Source: Symbiodinium kawagutii (lineage: Eukaryota; Sar; Dinophyceae; Suessiales; Symbiodiniaceae). From it: a stretch of DNA of 64,000 nucleotides. Below, piece after piece: positions 23,597-32,363 of the stretch. The notes beneath the pieces were generated by a model that was given only the letters and a program-made list of their open reading frames with translations, had not been told where the DNA came from and made no database searches. The position numbers and the translations under genes are program-made. Each line of letters opens with the position of its first letter. Within the stretch, counting starts at the first letter, position 1. The DNA lies in contig VSDK01028387.1 in NCBI GenBank assembly GCA_009767595.1, forward strand, positions 1 through 64,000. The letters run 5' to 3'.

Positions 23597-25933
23597 ATGG
23601 CGTCCGGCAGCTCTGATGGCTATGTGCAGCCACCACCAGAGGACAGCACCCAGCTGATTGAACTTCGTGTGTTGTGCTTGAACGGTGAAGGATGCACCAT
23701 GAGCCTTTGCCCTTCCATGCTGGGAAGAGAAGTGGCTCGCATGGTTTCCACGCAGCTGCCAAAGAGAGGTGGAAAAGCCACCTTGCACCATGGTAATTCA
23801 CCCCTGATTCTGCATCAAACTTTGCAAGAGCAAGGCATCACTGGTAAAACGGAAACATTATCCTGCACCTTTGTTCCCACTGATTTGCTTGCTGCATGGA
23901 GATTTGACACTGAAGGATTTGAGGAAGAGACCACATTGGAAGGGGTGACGCAGATAGCAGGGGTATCATCCATTACTTGTTTGCGCCACCTTCTGCAAAG
24001 CCTCAAGACCTTGATTCTTGGCAATGATTTTAACGAGAGCCTGAATGGGATCAACTTTCCGACCAACCTGCAAATCTTGACTTTCGGCCAGCGCTTTGAT
24101 CAGAGCCTGGATCAAGCGACCTTGCCGAGCAGCCTGCAAACCTTGACATTCGGCACTTGTTTTGATCAGAGCCTGGATCAAGTGACCTTGCCGAGCAACC
24201 TGCAAAACTTAACTTTCGGCCATAGTTTTGACCAGAGCCTGGATCAAGTGACCTTGCCGAGCAGCCTGGAAAACTTGACTTTTGGCGCTTGTTTTGATCA
24301 GAGCCTGGATCAAGTGACCTTGCCAAGCAACCTGCAAACCTTGTTTTTTGGCCAAAATTTCGACCAAAGCCTGGATCAAGTGACCTTGCCAAGCAACCTG
24401 CAAAACTTAACTTTCGGCCATAGTTTTGACCACAACCTGGATCAAGTGACCTTGCCGAGCAGCCTGGAAAACTTGACTTTAGGCGCTTGTTTTGACCAGA
24501 GCCTGGATCAAGTGACCTTGCCCAGCAACCTGCAAACCTTGTCTTTTGGCCAAAATTTCGACCAGAGCCTAGATCAAGTGACCTTGCCGAGCAGCCTGCA
24601 AACCTTGACTTTCGGCGATTGTTTTGAGCAGAGCCTGCATCAAGTGACCTTGCCAAGCAACCTGCAAACCTTGTCTTTTGGCCAAAATTTCGACCAAAGC
24701 CTGGATCAAGTGACCTTGCCAAGCAACCTGCAAACTTTGACTTTTGGCCATTGTTTCAAACAGAACCTGGATCAAGTGACCTTGCCGAGCAGCCTGCAAA
24801 CCTTGACTTTCGGCGATGGTTTTGACCAGAGCCTGGATCAAGTGACCTTGCCGAGCAACCTGCAAAACTTAACTTTCGGCCATAGTTTTGACCAGAGTCT
24901 GGATCAAGTGACCTTGCCGAGCAGCCTGGAAAACTTGACTTTAGGCGCTTGTTTTGACCAGAGCCTGGATCAAGTGACCTTGCCAAGCAATCTGCAAACC
25001 CTGACTTTCGGCAGTTGTTTCAACCAAAGCCTGGATGAAGTGACCTTGCCGAGCAACCTACAAAACTTGACTTTCGGCGATTGTTTTGACCAGAGCCTGG
25101 ATCAAGTGACCTTGCCGAGCAGCCTGCAAACCTTGACTTTCGGCGCTTGTTTTAATCAGAGCTTGGACCATGTGACCTTACCAAGCAACTTGCAAACCTT
25201 GACTTTTGGCCAGAATTTCGACCAAAGCCTGGATCAAGTGACTTGGCCCAGCAACCTGCAAACGTTGACTTTCGGCAGTTGTTTCAACCAAAGCCTAGAT
25301 CAAGTGACCTTGCCGAGCAACCTACAAAACTTGACTTTCGGCGATTGTTTTGACCAGAGCCTGGATCAAGTGACCTTGCCGAGCAACCTGCAAACCTTGA
25401 TTTTCGGCGATAATTTTGACCAGAACCTGGATCAAGTGACCTTGCCGAGCAACCTGCAAACCTTGATTTTCGGCGATAATTTTGACCAGAACCTGGATCA
25501 AGTGACCTTGCCGAGCAACCTGCAAACCTTGATTTTCGGCGATAATTTTGACCAGAACCTGGATCAAGTGACCTTGCCGAGCAACCTGCAAACCTTGATT
25601 TTCGGCGATAATTTTGACCAGAACCTGGATCAAGTGACCTTGCCGAGCAACCTGCAAACCTTGATTTTCGGCGATAATTTTGACCAGAACCTGGATCAAG
25701 TGACCTTGCCGAGCAACCTGCAAACCTTGACTTTCGGCGATGGTTTTGACCAGAGCCTGGATCAAGTGACGTTGCCCAGCAACCTGCAAACCTTGACTTT
25801 TGGCAAATATTTCGACCAAAGCCTGGATTGTGTCGTTTTGCCGAGCACTGTTTGCGTTTTGCATTGGTTACGCACCTTTAATGTCCAGCCTGATGAGGAA
25901 GAGGTTCAACAAGTGATGATAAGTACCTTGTGA
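23597..25933 (+). CDS. Ubiquitin-like domain plus FNIP/LRR-type repeat protein, 778 aa
   Basis: A single open frame with an ATG at 23597 and TGA at 25931-25933. Residues about 20-90 (IELRVLCLNG through QTLQEQGI to LSCTFV) have the spacing of a ubiquitin-like beta-grasp fold. From about residue 133 to 758 come about 28 tandem 23-residue units of consensus LPSNLQTLTFGDxFDQSLDQ, resembling FNIP or short leucine-rich repeats. Such repeats form elongated solenoids used for protein binding. Ubiquitin-like plus FNIP/LRR architecture is common in dinoflagellates, but a substrate cannot be named. Five consecutive units (FGDNFDQN type) are identical at DNA level. The C-terminus is a short acidic tail. 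No signal peptide or membrane segment is seen, so it is probably cytosolic. The long frames on the opposite strand are shadows of the repeat. Confidence 0.88.
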   Translation: MASGSSDGYVQPPPEDSTQLIELRVLCLNGEGCTMSLCPSMLGREVARMVSTQLPKRGGKATLHHGNSPLILHQTLQEQGITGKTETLSCTFVPTDLLAAWRFDTEGFEEETTLEGVTQIAGVSSITCLRHLLQSLKTLILGNDFNESLNGINFPTNLQILTFGQRFDQSLDQATLPSSLQTLTFGTCFDQSLDQVTLPSNLQNLTFGHSFDQSLDQVTLPSSLENLTFGACFDQSLDQVTLPSNLQTLFFGQNFDQSLDQVTLPSNLQNLTFGHSFDHNLDQVTLPSSLENLTLGACFDQSLDQVTLPSNLQTLSFGQNFDQSLDQVTLPSSLQTLTFGDCFEQSLHQVTLPSNLQTLSFGQNFDQSLDQVTLPSNLQTLTFGHCFKQNLDQVTLPSSLQTLTFGDGFDQSLDQVTLPSNLQNLTFGHSFDQSLDQVTLPSSLENLTLGACFDQSLDQVTLPSNLQTLTFGSCFNQSLDEVTLPSNLQNLTFGDCFDQSLDQVTLPSSLQTLTFGACFNQSLDHVTLPSNLQTLTFGQNFDQSLDQVTWPSNLQTLTFGSCFNQSLDQVTLPSNLQNLTFGDCFDQSLDQVTLPSNLQTLIFGDNFDQNLDQVTLPSNLQTLIFGDNFDQNLDQVTLPSNLQTLIFGDNFDQNLDQVTLPSNLQTLIFGDNFDQNLDQVTLPSNLQTLIFGDNFDQNLDQVTLPSNLQTLTFGDGFDQSLDQVTLPSNLQTLTFGKYFDQSLDCVVLPSTVCVLHWLRTFNVQPDEEEVQQVMISTL
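25380..25724 (+). repeat. Five identical 69-bp coding repeats
   Basis: Within the repeat gene, five successive 69-bp units appear identical (ttttcggcgataattttgac, then cagaacctgg), while neighbours differ at several sites. This indicates very recent tandem expansion or gene conversion. Confidence 0.85.
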
Positions 25934-26626
25934 ATCAGCCCTGCAGGGATCAGGGGAATGCCTTGCGCTGGGGGTGGTTCTGCATTTGGTCGATTGCAAA
26001 AGTGCTCGCCAAAAAGCGTTTGGCTCATGACTCCGCTGAGGATGGAATAGCATCGCATGTAGCTCATAATCAAATACCTTGTGGTTAACCTGGCCAAAGA
26101 AAAATTACAATTTGTGTAGCTCATTATATAATATATATAGATATATATTTTTTTTATTTGTTCATATTTACATATCAGTCATAGAGACAGAGACCTTTGT
26201 ATACATTCTCAACTCCAGCTCCTCGAGCCCCGCCACTCAGGTTTTCTCTCTGAGAGCGAGGACAGATTCGAAGGGCATCACACGCCTAGAAGCCGCTACT
26301 GCTGTTGTTGTGAAGTCGATCAATGCTTAAACTACCAACTAACAGAATTTGGTTATGGCGACCCAACTAACAGAATATGCTGTTATATAGTTCTTATGTC
26401 GACCCAACTGGAACATGAAACAACTGTGGTAAACTGTAGGTATATGGTGATCTATCGCTGATGAAGCCTATTTGGAAGGGTTGCTCAAAGTTGTGAAGAG
26501 CCTGTGGGTGAATACCCCGTACCCATGGTGAACATCCCCGAAATGAACCGATTAGTGCTTGCAGGTTGACCTACTGGTTGGATTGATTGGATTGATCACC
26601 ATCTTTCTTGCCAGATGGTCAATCCT

Positions 26627-26749
26627 GCAAGGTGGGCCCCCTAGTTATAACTTAGTTTTTAAGGCCATTTAATTATAGTGATATCTACCGTATCTGGTAG
26701 TTACCCTAGTTATGAACCAACTGACAGCTGCTCGGGGGCCCACCTTGTA
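26627..26749. mobile_element. MITE-like element, family 4 (GCAAGGTGGGCC ends)
   Basis: It begins gcaaggtgggccccctag and ends tcgggggcccaccttgtag, an inverted repeat of about 15 bp. The core has ggccatttaattatag and ttaccctagtta, also found in the 27111 copy. Confidence 0.75.
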
Positions 26750-27110
26750 GTAGGTTGAACAAGATGGTCAATCCAGTAGGTCAACCAGTTCATCAACCAG
26801 TAGGTCAAACCTACTTGCTACCCTCCGGTAAACCAACCTGACAATGGATATTTTGACCATGTTTTATAGTGAAACCGTGGAAGAAACACCAAAAGTTGGT
26901 AGATTTTCCATTGCCAGGTTAGTTGAGGGTAGTTCTACCATGATTCAACTCACCAGGTTTTCCAGGGGTTTCACCAGGGTTTTCCATTGCCAGGTTAGTT
27001 TAACAGAGGGTATTGCCCCGCCAGTCCATCCAGATGCGAACCTTGGCCGGCCCTGCTCTGCGCTCCACAGGCTGCAGATGGATCTGCTATGATGGGTGAT
27101 CCTTCAAAGT

Positions 27111-27300
27111 GCAAGGTGGGCCCCTCTAGTACTAGGGTCAGCTAAGTTGGTGATATAACTATACTAAGGGCCCTACCTACATGACTAAGTCAGCTAAGTT
27201 GGTCAATAAGCCATTTATTTAATTATGGCTATATCTACCATAACTACTAGTTACCCTAGTTTTGAACCAACTTAGCTGACTAAGGCGGCCCACCTTGTAG
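27111..27300. mobile_element. MITE-like element, family 4, longer copy
   Basis: It begins gcaaggtgggcccctctag and ends aaggcggcccaccttgtag. It shares inner blocks with 26627-26749 but carries about 65 bp extra, including a duplicated gtcagctaagttggt. Confidence 0.75.
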
Positions 27301-27573
27301 GTACGGCAAGCTATCCCTGAAACGACAAAGCACTATCAAAACTTGTTGTTGGTGAATCCCTATCATTTGTGGTGATGGTTTTAGTTTAATTGTTGGTGGT
27401 CCATTCACTGACAATCACCGATAGTACAAAAGTTAATGGCAATTATTATTGACGATAGTTAATCGTTGAATCACCTTCATTAATGAACTGCGGGGCATAA
27501 CTGTCACTGGCTCACAATAGTCGTCACTACAGTTGACTTGTTGACCAATGATTCTCGGTCGGTTCCCAGTATT

Positions 27574-27671
27574 CTGGTTGGTGGTTTCTCATATTTTTTA
27601 TTTTCCATAGTATTCATTGACGATTGGTTGGTTGACTGATATTTTTCATAGGGGTTCAAACCACCAACCAG
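27574..27671. mobile_element. MITE-like element, family 1
   Basis: It begins ctggttggtggtttctca and ends gggttcaaaccaccaaccag. This is the best-preserved copy, about 98 bp. Confidence 0.78.
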
Positions 27672-28321
27672 ATTTATCATTCACAAATTTCACTTGCTGC
27701 GCCCCAGCAGGACTCCCCGGTGGCGGATTCTCGACGGAGGTTTCCTGCAAAGTTTCAGGACCGCCAGCGCCATTGCAGGTTGTTGTTGCTGACATATCAA
27801 CCATGAAGCATGGGTGAACCAGGTATCATCAATCATAAGCCGGTATCAACCATAACTAGTAACTAGGGAGTATCATTCACGGGTCTTGACCATAGTATCA
27901 ACAGGATTGCCCATTAAACATTTGGAGACTAGCAAATGAAACATCAAGATACTATCCGAATAAAATGCAGCACTCGGCTGTTGGTGGCTTGTCCTATTGG
28001 CTTCTTCATCGCCAGCATAATCAATACTTTTCACTGATACCATCAATGGATTGTGAACCATCTGGGCCTTTCTCAAGATGCAGGACACCCACATCATCCA
28101 GTTTATTAATCATTTATAGTAATGAACCATTTATGAACCATAGTTGAGGGACTCCAGTAATGAACTATCCATTCTTGGAGTTCCCGCCTTGGAGACCCCC
28201 CCCATAGAGTCAGAAACAACCACAAACCTCACAGTCCACATCCAGGTTTGGAGCCCCCTTTATGCGTCCCCATGTTGTGATGAAGGAAAACAACACCATC
28301 CGAACCAGTCATGGTTGGAGG

Positions 28322-28446
28322 CATATGGCTATGGGTCAATATTAACCAGCAACAATAGGGGATAAGTTCACCAACCATTTTATAGGGAAAACAGTGGTTA
28401 ATGATAGGGGAACCAGGGGGACTAAGGGTTTTGACCCACTGCCATA
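28322..28446. mobile_element. MITE-like element, family 3
   Basis: It begins atatggctatgggtca and ends ttttgacccactgccata, with ends complementary at about 13 of 15 positions. Confidence 0.7.
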
Positions 28447-28857
28447 TCATGTTGAATCACGGAAGCTCCAACCATCCTTGGCACAGGGTACTGCAGGTTG
28501 CCCACCGGGGTAGCATACCATCATCATTGTTGGTAGCCTTGGTAGCCATTGCTGGTCGCCATCATGCCAAGATCATCGTTGGCTCACGTGTTGGTTTCCC
28601 ATGGCCCTATGGTTGCGAGCCGGTACTGCTGGTGACTCAGTAGGTCAGCTGGTAGCATCCAAGCACCATCAATCCTTGGGAGCAGCTGTTTCACTTAGCA
28701 TAGATGGCATAAGCACTAGCAACCAACAGCAACCAACAAGCACCAGTAACCACTTGGATAACCAAATTACTAGTGGTTACTGGTGGTTGTTGGTGGTAAC
28801 TGGTGGCAACTGCTAGTGGCCAAGTTGATGAGGAACCAAGTTACCATTGGTTACTGG

Positions 28858-28962
28858 TATGGCAGTGGGTCAACCATTGTTCATCATTGTTTTCCCTATG
28901 ATTTTTTTGGTGGAAATCCCCATGAAAGTTGGTTGGTTAACTGCATGACCCATAGCCGTATA
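28858..28962. mobile_element. MITE-like element, family 3, opposite orientation
   Basis: It begins tatggcagtgggtcaacc and ends catgacccatagccgtata. The interior ttgttttccctat is the complement of the gggaaaac box of the other copies. Confidence 0.65.
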
Positions 28963-30483
28963 TAGCTGGATATAGCTGGTACATCCCCTCATATTGTTGG
29001 TTGTTATCTCCTATTAATCATCATTAACCGCTGGTATACCAATGATGAGTTACCAGTGGTTACTGGTATACCACTTGGCATCACTGGTGCTATGCCTGGC
29101 GTGATTTTCGCTGCCGGTTCACCAGGAGCTTCCTGGGCAACGATCGGAGCCGGCAAAGCGAAGTTCGCCGGTCTTCCAGGTGGCGGCTTTCGGTGGATTC
29201 GGATGGGGTGCAGGTGCCCATGAACAGAGAGCTGATCTGTATTGAGGTCAAGTTTTGAGATACTTTTTGGATTGTGTTTTATTTGTTTACATTTTATTAG
29301 TGTTTGTGTATTGAGTTTGTTTATAACTCCTTGTTTGTTTATTTGTTTGTTTGTTTGGTTGTTAATTAGTTTGTTTGTTTGGTTGGTTTATTTATTCATA
29401 GTTCGAAAGATGGTATCTACACTCTACCCTAGTGATCAATGATCATGATGCATTCCAAAGAAGGCACCTGGCTGGCGCAGTGCCTCCGTTTAACCATGAA
29501 TTTCGAACCATTAATCATCAGCCGTTAACCATCATGGCCATTCTTCAACAGCAATCAATTCACCAATAAGGCCTTCATTAATCACCTACAAATCAACCCA
29601 TCAATCACCCATCAATAACCCATCAATTAACCATTAATCAACCCTTAATCATCTTTTGAAATATGCGAATTAGGAACCATCCATCAGCCATCCGCGTACC
29701 ATCAACTTGCCGACCGTTCCTGGAGACCACATGGGGGCACCGCTTCATGGCTGCCTTGCCAGGACACCCGTGCCACTCAATCGGAATCCGTGAAGTTCCC
29801 GCCCGAGGCGATCGTGGTTACTGAATGGGGGTGCACATCCAAGTAAGGAACCAGATGGATTTATTCTAGATCAACATAGTTCATGATGGTAAATGAGTTG
29901 ATTGGCGATGACTGATCCACCAAAGCGAAGATACGTCGGACACCTATCCAGGAGTACGCAGCAACCATTCAAGCAGTGCCCGTGGTGGTACTGAGCTGTA
30001 CTCAGAATGACTCCCTCAAGAGTTCATTCTGCCCATCTCCAGGTCATCTCCATCAAAATATTGTTTGATATTGTGATCATATTATTGTTATACAAAGCTA
30101 TATGTTCAAATTATATGTTACCATAGCTTATAAAACAATCTTTCCCAGTGACAGAATTTATGAACCATCTATACTACCAGAGTGATACCCATACAAACTT
30201 TTCAATTTCTATAAGAGCCATCCATTCCGGTTGCATAGAATATTGTTCGATCATGTGATCAGATTATTGTCATACAAAGCTCCATATGACTATATAGTAA
30301 GCATCACAAAACCATCTGTTGTGGTTGCATAGAATTTGTGAACCATCTATATTACCATGGCAAATATTGAAAAACTATCTATTCCAGTGATACTCATTGA
30401 CTACCAGAATTATTAATAATATCATGAAGCAAAATACAACATAGCAAAAACACCTAAAAACAAACAACAAAACCCAAAAAAAA

Positions 30484-30592
30484 CTGGTTGGTGGTTTCAA
30501 ACATGTTTAATTTGTATTAATGATCATTCGCAACTGGTTGGTTAACTAATATGTTTGTGTATAAGCAAGGTACTACCTAAACCAACAACCAG
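30484..30592. mobile_element. MITE-like element, family 1
   Basis: It begins ctggttggtggtttcaaac and ends acctaaaccaacaaccag. It is followed 60 bp later by a second right-end fragment (ttttcataggggtggttcaa, about 30650-30680). Confidence 0.7.
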
Positions 30593-30728
30593 ATAAAACC
30601 ATCATGTTAATGGTAAACACTTCGTTAACAAGGGCTTGAAACCACCATATTTTTCATAGGGGTGGTTCAACCACCAACCAAATAAAACCATCTATTCCAG
30701 TTCCATGGGACGATCATATCATAGCCAG

Positions 30729-30817
30729 GATGTGACCTTGACCTTTGAACCCATGGTCACTGAAGAGGAGTGGGTCCCAACCACCAGCCGGGCGGCAGCC
30801 CCATGGATCCAGCCCTG
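30729..30817 (+). CDS. Candidate exon next to a family-2 element
   Basis: It follows an acceptor (catagccag) and reads DVTLTFEPMVTEEEWVP, then TTSRAAAPW. It stops at CCCTG|GTAG, where the GT belongs to the left end of a family-2 element. Function unknown. Confidence 0.35.
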
Positions 30818-31049
30818 GTAGTTTCTCAAGGCATAGGGAACCCCAAAAATGACTGCTTTGATATTGATTATATGGATTATATTGATTGTATTGATTATAG
30901 TTTGATTGTATTGGTTATATGGATTATATTGATTGATGTAATGGATTACAAACCAATGCAAGCACAGGATGTTTACTACTATCAATGATTGACATTGATT
31001 AATATTGGATGATTTGTCTGATTTGGGAGTACCCCATTTTCAGAAACAG
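30818..31049. mobile_element. MITE-like element, family 2, possibly acting as an intron
   Basis: It starts gtagtttctcaaggcatagg and ends taccccattttcagaaacag. The first two and last two bases are GT and AG. The interior is rich in attgattatatgg repeats. Confidence 0.55.
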
Positions 31050-31200
31050 CCATATGGGCAGGTGAGTATGAAACAACCAGCAGTCGTGGGTGCAGCTGGA
31101 CCTGCAGTTGGGCTTGCCAACTCGCTATTCCCACGGTAAATGGCCTTGTAAGCTGGGTCAAAACCCCCCAAAGCCATGTGCAGTTTCCAGTTACTAAGTG

Positions 31201-31300
31201 GTGGTTTCTTCAAATGGGGATACCCCAAAAATTGTTGGTTTGTTACAATAAATGACTATTGATGGATGATTTAGGGGTACCTGCATTTTGAGAAACCACC
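31201..31300. mobile_element. MITE-like element, family 2, with direct repeats
   Basis: It begins gtggtttcttcaaatgggg and ends cattttgagaaaccacc. Flanks are AAGTG at 31196-31200 and AAGTG at 31301-31305, a plausible 5-bp target duplication. Confidence 0.75.
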
Positions 31301-32363
31301 AAGTGAGGATGCGACCCCAAGTAGTAGTTCACATCCAAACAAATTGACTAGTTTGGTCTTTTCGAAGGATGCTCAGTGGTACGGAGTGCCACATCAACGT
31401 GTGAACCCCAGCTTAGTCAAGCTGGCCTACTGGGGGTCATTTGGATACAGAGCACGCTGAGTCAGTTGATTTGAAACAGCTCATGTTTCGAACAAAAATG
31501 AAAATGAACGCGTTCTCAAAGGAGCGAAGCATAGCGGATCATACTGTAGCGGAGCCCTAAAACTTAAGTGCCAATGAGATGGATCATGTAAGCTTTAATG
31601 GGGCCGGGGCCATCTACAGTGATGTAAGCACGCCAAGGCTTAGAGGTGAATAACTCGCAAGGGCCTCCCCCCGTGAGGATCTTGTGAAGGTCAAATTATG
31701 GGTTTATAGACCATACGGTACATGGACATGGAGCAGTGGATGAGTTTCAAGGGTCTTGTGGGTTTAGGGGTTTTGGCCCCAGATGCTCCATGTATGGTAT
31801 ATTTTGCCTAACTGGTTCTTTTTTTATGTAAGTGTAGGTAAATATACCATTATACATGGAGCATTTGGGTATGTATGTGTATGTATGTTTTTTTTGTTTC
31901 AAAGGTTTCAAAACAACAGGGCTGCATCGGATTTTGAGCATCCAAAAGTAATCACAAACTTTTTGGAAAATCTGAAACTCGAGCAAGCGGCAGACATAGG
32001 TAAGCATACATGATCATACATAGTCATATAACGATCAAATGTAACAGGCATACATGCCAGGAGCTTCATTTGATACCTAAATTTTGGGTACGATATATTT
32101 AAGATACGAGTCAGCCATTTCAGTGCAAATTTCCCAAAAACGCTCGAATGGTTTTTGGGGTTGGTCATGAGCTGCCACCCTGCCTTTCCCCACGCACCTG
32201 GCACACAGCACCAGCACACCGAACGCGCGCCGGAGTTCCAGCTGGTCATTGTGCCGGAGAGCCAAGCGAGATTCAGCCAGGGTGATTGGGCTAACAATAT
32301 GGGTTCTTAGTGAAAGCCAAATCCCAACAAATATGATATCAGAATGGGTTTAAGCACAGATCC

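Larger units (their letters stand above)
25934..32300. other. Repeat-rich region with few exon-like islands
   Basis: After the repeat gene the DNA returns to AT-rich, MITE-laden sequence. Exon-like GC islands occur near 27010-27090, 27685-27790, 29095-29220, 29700-29830 and 30729-30817. Apart from 30729-30817 they have no strong splice support. TTTG-type simple sequence lies at about 29330-29390. Confidence 0.45.

Noticed and set aside
23815-25864. Several long frames on the minus strand opposite the repeat gene
   Set aside because: They are periodic shadows of the 69-bp coding repeat (same 23-residue period) with no independent start context or domain.
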